Part shown: one piece after another, positions 62,698 to 64,000 of the stretch
Layout: each line of letters starts with the position of its first letter
Position numbering within the stretch: the stretch's first letter is position 1
Source of the DNA: Paraspadella gotoi
Lineage: Eukaryota > Chaetognatha
Assembly (NCBI GenBank): GCA_051294375.1
Contig: CM119263.1
Location: forward strand, 78,943 to 142,942
Reading direction: 5' to 3'
Length of the DNA stretch: 64,000 nucleotides
The notes under the pieces: generated by a model
What the model saw: the letters and a program-made list of their open reading frames with translations, nothing else
Databases searched by the model: none
Told to the model about the DNA's origin: nothing
Made by a program: the position numbers and the translations under genes

Positions 62698-63045
62698 ATG
62701 AATGCGTCGACGCGTCGCTCTATTCTCTATTTTCTCTCCCAACTTCATTATGATGCGAACGACGAAGTTTTTTCTATCAAAATCTCGGCGCCTCGGTGGG
62801 TGGAAGAGGATGGCGGCGGCGGCGGCGGCGGTGGCGGCGGTGGTGGGGGCGGTGACGGTGGAGGGGGCGGCGGCGGTGGAGGCGGCGGAGGCGGCGGCGG
62901 TGGAGGCGGCGGAGGCGGCGGCGGTGGAGGCGGCGCCGACATCCTCGGCGGGAAAACCTCAAGGGAATTTTTCAGGATCATGAAAAAAAAAATGAGGAAA
63001 AGGACGAAATGTGTTGTTCGACCCAAATCCTTTCACGAGGATTAA
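62698..63045 (+). other. Open frame with a long poly-glycine run (116 codons)
   Basis: ATG at 62,698 opens a frame with an ordinary N-terminal part (about 35 residues), a (GGC/GGT/GGA)n-encoded run of more than 40 Gly, and a basic C-terminal part rich in Lys/Arg, ending in TAA. In the left copy (45,750-46,100, minus) indels break the frame. The frame-preserving ends and the sharp poly-Gly edge make a real exon possible, but there is no recognisable domain and the repeat alone could keep a frame open. Confidence 0.25.
62808..62937. repeat. GGC/GGT/GGA trinucleotide tract
   Basis: About 130 bases of GGC, GGT and GGA triplets, cleaner than the left counterpart at 45,868-45,990. Confidence 0.85.
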
Positions 63046-63208
63046 TTGTAAAAAAATAAAATAAAAAATAAAAAAGAATTGAAATTGTATAATAAATAAA
63101 ACAAAATGTAGTAGGAAAAAAGAGAACAAACGCTTAAATTTTTAATTTAACTTTTATCGTATAAAATTAAATCTTATATTTTATTAAGATTTTTGACAAT
63201 TGTAAAAT

Positions 63209-63251
<43 letters not shown>

Positions 63252-63770
63252 CCCGCTTTTTTTAAAAGCCTGGATAAATTAAAAAGTCTTTTGAAGAATC
63301 TTTTCGAAGCGCTACTAATTCTTTCTCTCTCTCCCTCTCCCTCTCTCTCTCTACTAATTCTTTTCCGGTTGAAGTCAAATCTAAGGAAAAACTCAAATCG
63401 CAGGATAAAAAGAAAAAAATATTTCGCGACGAAAAATAAAAAAATATTATTCATAAAAAACTAAGAAGAAGGGAAATTCAAATGTCGTTTTGCGCCGAAG
63501 TGACTTTGTTTTCCCGTGTATTTCCTTGTATTTTCGACGCTTACTGGACTTTTATTTTTTATAGTTTAAATTATATTAAAAAAAAACAAAAGGCGGCGCT
63601 AGTAGTCGCTGAGGTTTAAGGTTTTTTCTGTCTTAACAAATGAACAATAAAGCGTAGCAAAAATATTAAAATTAAGTAGAATCAAAATTCGAATAGTAGA
63701 TCATGAACAGGCTTGTACCTGTGAACATTTTTAAATAAAACAAAAATTTAATACGCCCATATTTATACAT

Positions 63771-64000
63771 TAAGGCGTAGTAAAATTTCTAAATTTAACT
63801 TTAATTAAAATTCTAAAAGTGAGGAACGAACAACATTATACTAATAAATATTTATGTATAAAAAAAATTTATAATAAATTTTACAATTTATGCAGTAGGC
63901 CATATTTATACTAGTACAGTAGTACTAATTCAATAAATGTTAAAATTTTTTTAGATTTTTTTTATGTATAAAAAAATTTATAATAAATTTTACAATTTAC
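63771..64000. mobile_element. hAT-like MITE, copy 1', cut by window end
   Basis: Starts TAAGGCGTAGT after a TTATACAT flank (63,763-63,770), which is the complement of the flank of the left copy. It includes the start of the internal 115-base duplication, as in 44,219-45,028. The far end lies outside the window. Confidence 0.6.

Larger units (their letters stand above)
59275..64000 (-). repeat. Inverted duplication block C, right copy (cut by window end)
   Basis: Reverse complement of about 44,830-49,485. It starts right after block A at the 59,250-59,275 junction. Both MITE ends, the CpG island, the (GAG)n tract and the GGC tract are recognisable in mirror order. Confidence 0.85.

Overview
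The window reads as draft, gap-containing nuclear DNA of a multicellular animal, probably an invertebrate; I cannot name the species. The reasons are a tetraspanin gene with a eukaryotic AATAAA signal, a tRNA-derived SINE-like element, hAT-type MITEs with 8-bp target duplications, hammerhead-ribozyme motifs of the kind carried by Penelope-like retroelements, and very dense (GA/TC)n and minisatellite DNA. There is no bacterial operon or ribosome-binding-site architecture. Five N runs mark assembly gaps (316, 25, 25, 25 and 25 N).

Layout. 1-4,649: AT-rich DNA with many (GA)n tracts, a 22-bp minisatellite and a short dispersed AT-rich module. 4,650-6,965 and 7,282-9,029: the same roughly 2-kb sequence twice, in the same orientation, on the two sides of the 316-N gap; it carries a 62-bp minisatellite. 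9,030-12,280: single-copy AT-rich DNA with microsatellites and a 0.5-kb polypyrimidine tract. 12,280-20,733 and 20,759-29,119: an 8.4-kb sequence present twice in direct orientation, each copy running into a 25-N gap with the same last bases; each holds an (ATT)n tract, a TTGTTCTCCC array, a SINE-like element, a second weaker tRNA-like element and several microsatellites. 29,145-33,010: single-copy DNA with a 0.9-kb TTTCC-type polypyrimidine tract. 33,062-33,811 (minus): the only gene I can support, an intronless GC-rich tetraspanin. 34,735-64,000: a large and complex set of inverted duplications. Block A (34.7-39.2 kb) returns inverted at 55.4-59.25 kb, block B (41.3-43.2 kb) at 53.2-55.2 kb, and block C (44.2-49.5 kb) at 59.3 kb to the window end. 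Read on the minus strand, the right half is C then A then B, a circular permutation of the left order A-B-C. The arms differ strongly in minisatellite copy number.

Mobile DNA concentrates in and around block C: two complete copies of a hAT-like MITE and the start of a third, plus a foldback element at 50.93-51.60 kb with diverging hammerhead-like motifs and a further hammerhead motif at 43.94 kb. Most long open frames are translations of low-complexity repeats and are not reported as genes. Single-base insertions and deletions between duplicate copies are frequent, which is typical of an under-polished long-read assembly, so part of the duplication is probably artefactual; the minisatellite length differences between the inverted arms argue that at least those arms derive from different molecules (alleles or paralogues).
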